Shown here one piece after another: positions 62,178 through 64,000 of a DNA stretch of 64,000 nucleotides (its first letter is position 1; each line of letters opens with the position of its first letter). The position numbers and the translations under genes are program-made. The notes beneath the pieces are model-generated. The model ran no database searches. It saw nothing but the letters and a program-made list of their open reading frames with translations, and was not told the DNA's origin. Source of the DNA: Chromera velia (lineage: Eukaryota > Sar > Chromeraceae); assembly GCA_018398765.1 (NCBI GenBank), contig JAHBMJ010005787.1:1-64000 (forward strand). Reading direction: 5' to 3'.

Positions 62178-62772
62178 CCTTCAGAACCAAAAATGTTCCG
62201 GCGAATCCTTCAGAATGAACAAAAGCTTCGACCGGTCAGACGCCTTTCTTTTTTGTGCCCACAAGCAGCGGTGGGCAGCAGAAGCTCTCAATACACGTTA
62301 CCAGGGGTGAAATAAGACGCCCCAGTCTGATCGCCTCCTCGACAAAGAATGCCTAGGAGAGGGTGGAGAGAGTCTGGCTGCGTTTCGTGGCTTCACTTCC
62401 GGTCAAAGGGACGAATGCTAAGGAGACGAAGTTAGCGAAGCACCCCGGCGGACAAAATCGGGAAAATGTTGTCACCCCTGACACAAATCACGGGTCCAGG
62501 CGTGAAACTCTTTTGAAATTCCGTTGGAGAGACACTGAGTCATGGTGATACTCTCAGACTCTCAGTACGCAGTGAGTGCTCTGAAGTGCAATCACAAGAC
62601 TTCAGTGCAACAAAGTTTCGCATGTGCTGTTAGCGTTGTGTGGGGTAATTCCTACTGCTCAATATTGTGTTGTCTTTTCCCGACCAATCCCCTCCCCGTT
62701 CGCCGTCTCCGTCTCCTTTCGCGTAGACGGTCAGAAAAGAAGGTGCCGTAGCGTTTGAGGGGGCAAAAGCGC
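62178..62772. promoter_or_regulatory. Divergent promoter region between LepA and CSL4 genes
   Basis: 595 bases between two head-to-head start codons. Composition is ordinary and no known motif stands out. Both promoters and 5' UTRs are inferred to lie here. Confidence 0.45.
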
Positions 62773-63207
62773 ATGGGTACTCGTGAGATCGTCACACCAG
62801 GAGAGAGACTGGGGTCTCTTGACTCTGTCCTCTCGGGCCCGGGCACTTATGTGGAGAATGGACATGTGTATGCGAGTGTGGTCGGATTCTTCGACGAGAT
62901 CAGAGGGGGGAACGAGGGGGGTGAGGGAGAAGGAGAAGAAGCCCCGCCCCTCCCTCTGGTGTGTGTGAGAGGCCCAAGAAAGGAGGGAGAGGATATGGTC
63001 CCAAAAGTCGGGGACTTCGTGCTCTGTCAGGTTGGTTGGTGGGACTCCATATCCGAGTTGCAGCTTTTTTTTGTTGTAGCTGTTGGGCGGGGTCACACTT
63101 TATGGCTCCGGTTGGGAAGCTTCCCCTCAGCCTTCACTTGAGTGTTCAGTTGCTTCATTCCCCCGTCAAGCTCGCGCTCCCGTCTTTCCAGCAGCCCGTT
63201 TCTCTTT

Positions 63208-63269
<62 letters not shown>

Positions 63270-63859
63270 GTAGACCGTGTCCAGCAACAGCACCAGAGGG
63301 TGGACGTGTCGATCCTCTCTGTGGGGTCTCGGGCCCTCCGAGAGAGCTTCAGGGCCACCATCAGACTGCAGGACGTGAGGGAATTTGACGTTCAAACGCT
63401 GTCGTTGCCTGACTGCTTCAGGTCAGGGAACGGGGGGGTGAAGAGGTGTAGCTCGGGGTGACGACTCGACGCCTGAGGATATCTGATTTTGTCTCTGGGT
63501 GTAGATGTGTTTCTTCATACTCTTTTGAAGTCCTTTCAGTCAGGTAACTCTTTTTTCTGCACCATCTCGACTAGTGTGAAAGACTGCAGGGGGGCTGTAG
63601 GACTTTATTCGAAGGTCGCCGAGAAAAAGAGTTGCTACGTGACTTTTCCGTGTGGACCTGAACGTGCGTGCCTTTTTCTTGGTCTGTCTTTTCTCTAGTC
63701 TCGTGGTCTATCTCAAATGTGTACACTCAAATTTGTATGCTTCTCGGCGCATCCGTCCGCCCAGATTTTCTTTTTACTTTCATGGCCAGACGCGCCTCTT
63801 GCTGCTTTGTGTGTTTTCCTCTTCATTGCAGGGCGGGAGATCTTGTTCGTGCGCGAATT
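62773..63859 (+). CDS. CSL4: Exosome subunit CSL4 (EXOSC1-like), 5' part; continues past the window
   Basis: Exons 62773-63030, 63270-63421 and 63832-63859, all in phase, ending at a GTCGGT donor; later exons lie outside the window. CSL4 is one of the three S1/KH cap proteins of the RNA exosome, the nuclear and cytoplasmic 3'-5' RNA degradation complex. Evidence: MGTREIVTPGERLG, a typical CSL4 N-terminus (V-x-PGE-RL); then VGDFVLCQVDRVQQQ, leading into the S1-like domain with VDVSILSVGSRAL, FRATIRLQDVRE and FRAGDLVRARIV. An acidic Gly/Glu insert of about 20 residues (GGNEGGEGEGEE) lengthens the N-terminal domain. The start is the first ATG; upstream in-frame codons lack one. The first intron ends in a (CT)n(GT)n microsatellite. 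Confidence 0.85.
63206..63266. repeat. (CT)n(GT)n microsatellite at the acceptor of CSL4 exon 2
   Basis: CTCT then GTGT runs directly into TGTGCAG at 63263-63269. The same arrangement is seen at the last HP1-like intron, kinase intron 2, and two minus-strand introns. Confidence 0.95.
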
Positions 63860-64000
63860 GTCGGTCCTTTTTCCTCTGCCCTTTGACTCATACCTCTCTT
63901 ACCCGCTTGCTCCTTCTCTATCTCTCTTCCTGTTACCTTCCTCAGTTCGCCTTTCCACTTCTACTTGTTTTTCTCTTGCAAGCTCGTTTTCTCTTCTCGT

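Overview
The window is nuclear DNA of an intron-rich eukaryote. Genes carry up to 20 exons. I assign it, as inference, to a photosynthetic alveolate of the chromerid type (Chromera/Vitrella-like) or another alga with a secondary plastid. The main reason is a bacterial/plastid-type LepA (EF4) gene that starts with a signal-peptide exon followed by an Arg/Ser-rich exon, as in a bipartite plastid leader. TGCATGCA motifs, abundant microsatellites and long low-complexity protein inserts fit this. No rRNA or tRNA gene and no CRISPR array was seen.

Genes from left to right: an UNC93-like membrane protein (+, 1567-6941, 7 exons); a single-exon MORN-repeat protein (-, 8033-8995); a giant Ser/Thr kinase with about 1,680 low-complexity residues before its catalytic domain (+, 9921-16645); the large subunit of splicing factor U2AF (-, 20724-27958, 15 exons); an HP1-like chromodomain protein (+, 28667-33228); a small secreted Cys-rich protein (-, 38092-38841); possible leucine-rich-repeat exons (+, about 40.2-41.0 kb); a polytopic membrane protein (-, 48739-51742); plastid-type LepA (-, 52934-62177, 20 exons); and the start of the exosome subunit CSL4 (+, from 62773, running off the end). 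Exon joins were built by reading frame, splice dinucleotides and family similarity. Every join keeps phase, except where an assembly gap interrupts the membrane-protein gene.

The gene-poor, AT-richer stretches (7-8 kb, 18-20 kb, 34-38 kb, 42-48 kb) hold transposon remnants. Five short non-autonomous elements have terminal inverted repeats and 8-bp target duplications, the hAT hallmark: 7566-7814, 18078-19078, 36810-37435, 45244-45475 and 46764-47370. There is also a CACTA-like element with about 330-bp inverted repeats and a transposase remnant (42462-43965). A decayed tandem array of about 660-bp units (44.2-46.6 kb) is itself interrupted by one of the hAT-like elements.

The most unusual theme is splicing. 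Across 53 donors I could place, the third intron base is C in 32 and the fifth is G in 52, so the working consensus is GTNNGT. Acceptors end TGCAG in 41 of 52, and several use (CT)n/(GT)n microsatellites as the pyrimidine tract. The U2AF large subunit in the same window has no tryptophan before its first RRM, so the usual U2AF35-binding motif is not visible. LepA carries an exact 114-bp tandem array that copies one 3' splice site with the first part of its exon, and a second, smaller duplicated acceptor at another exon.
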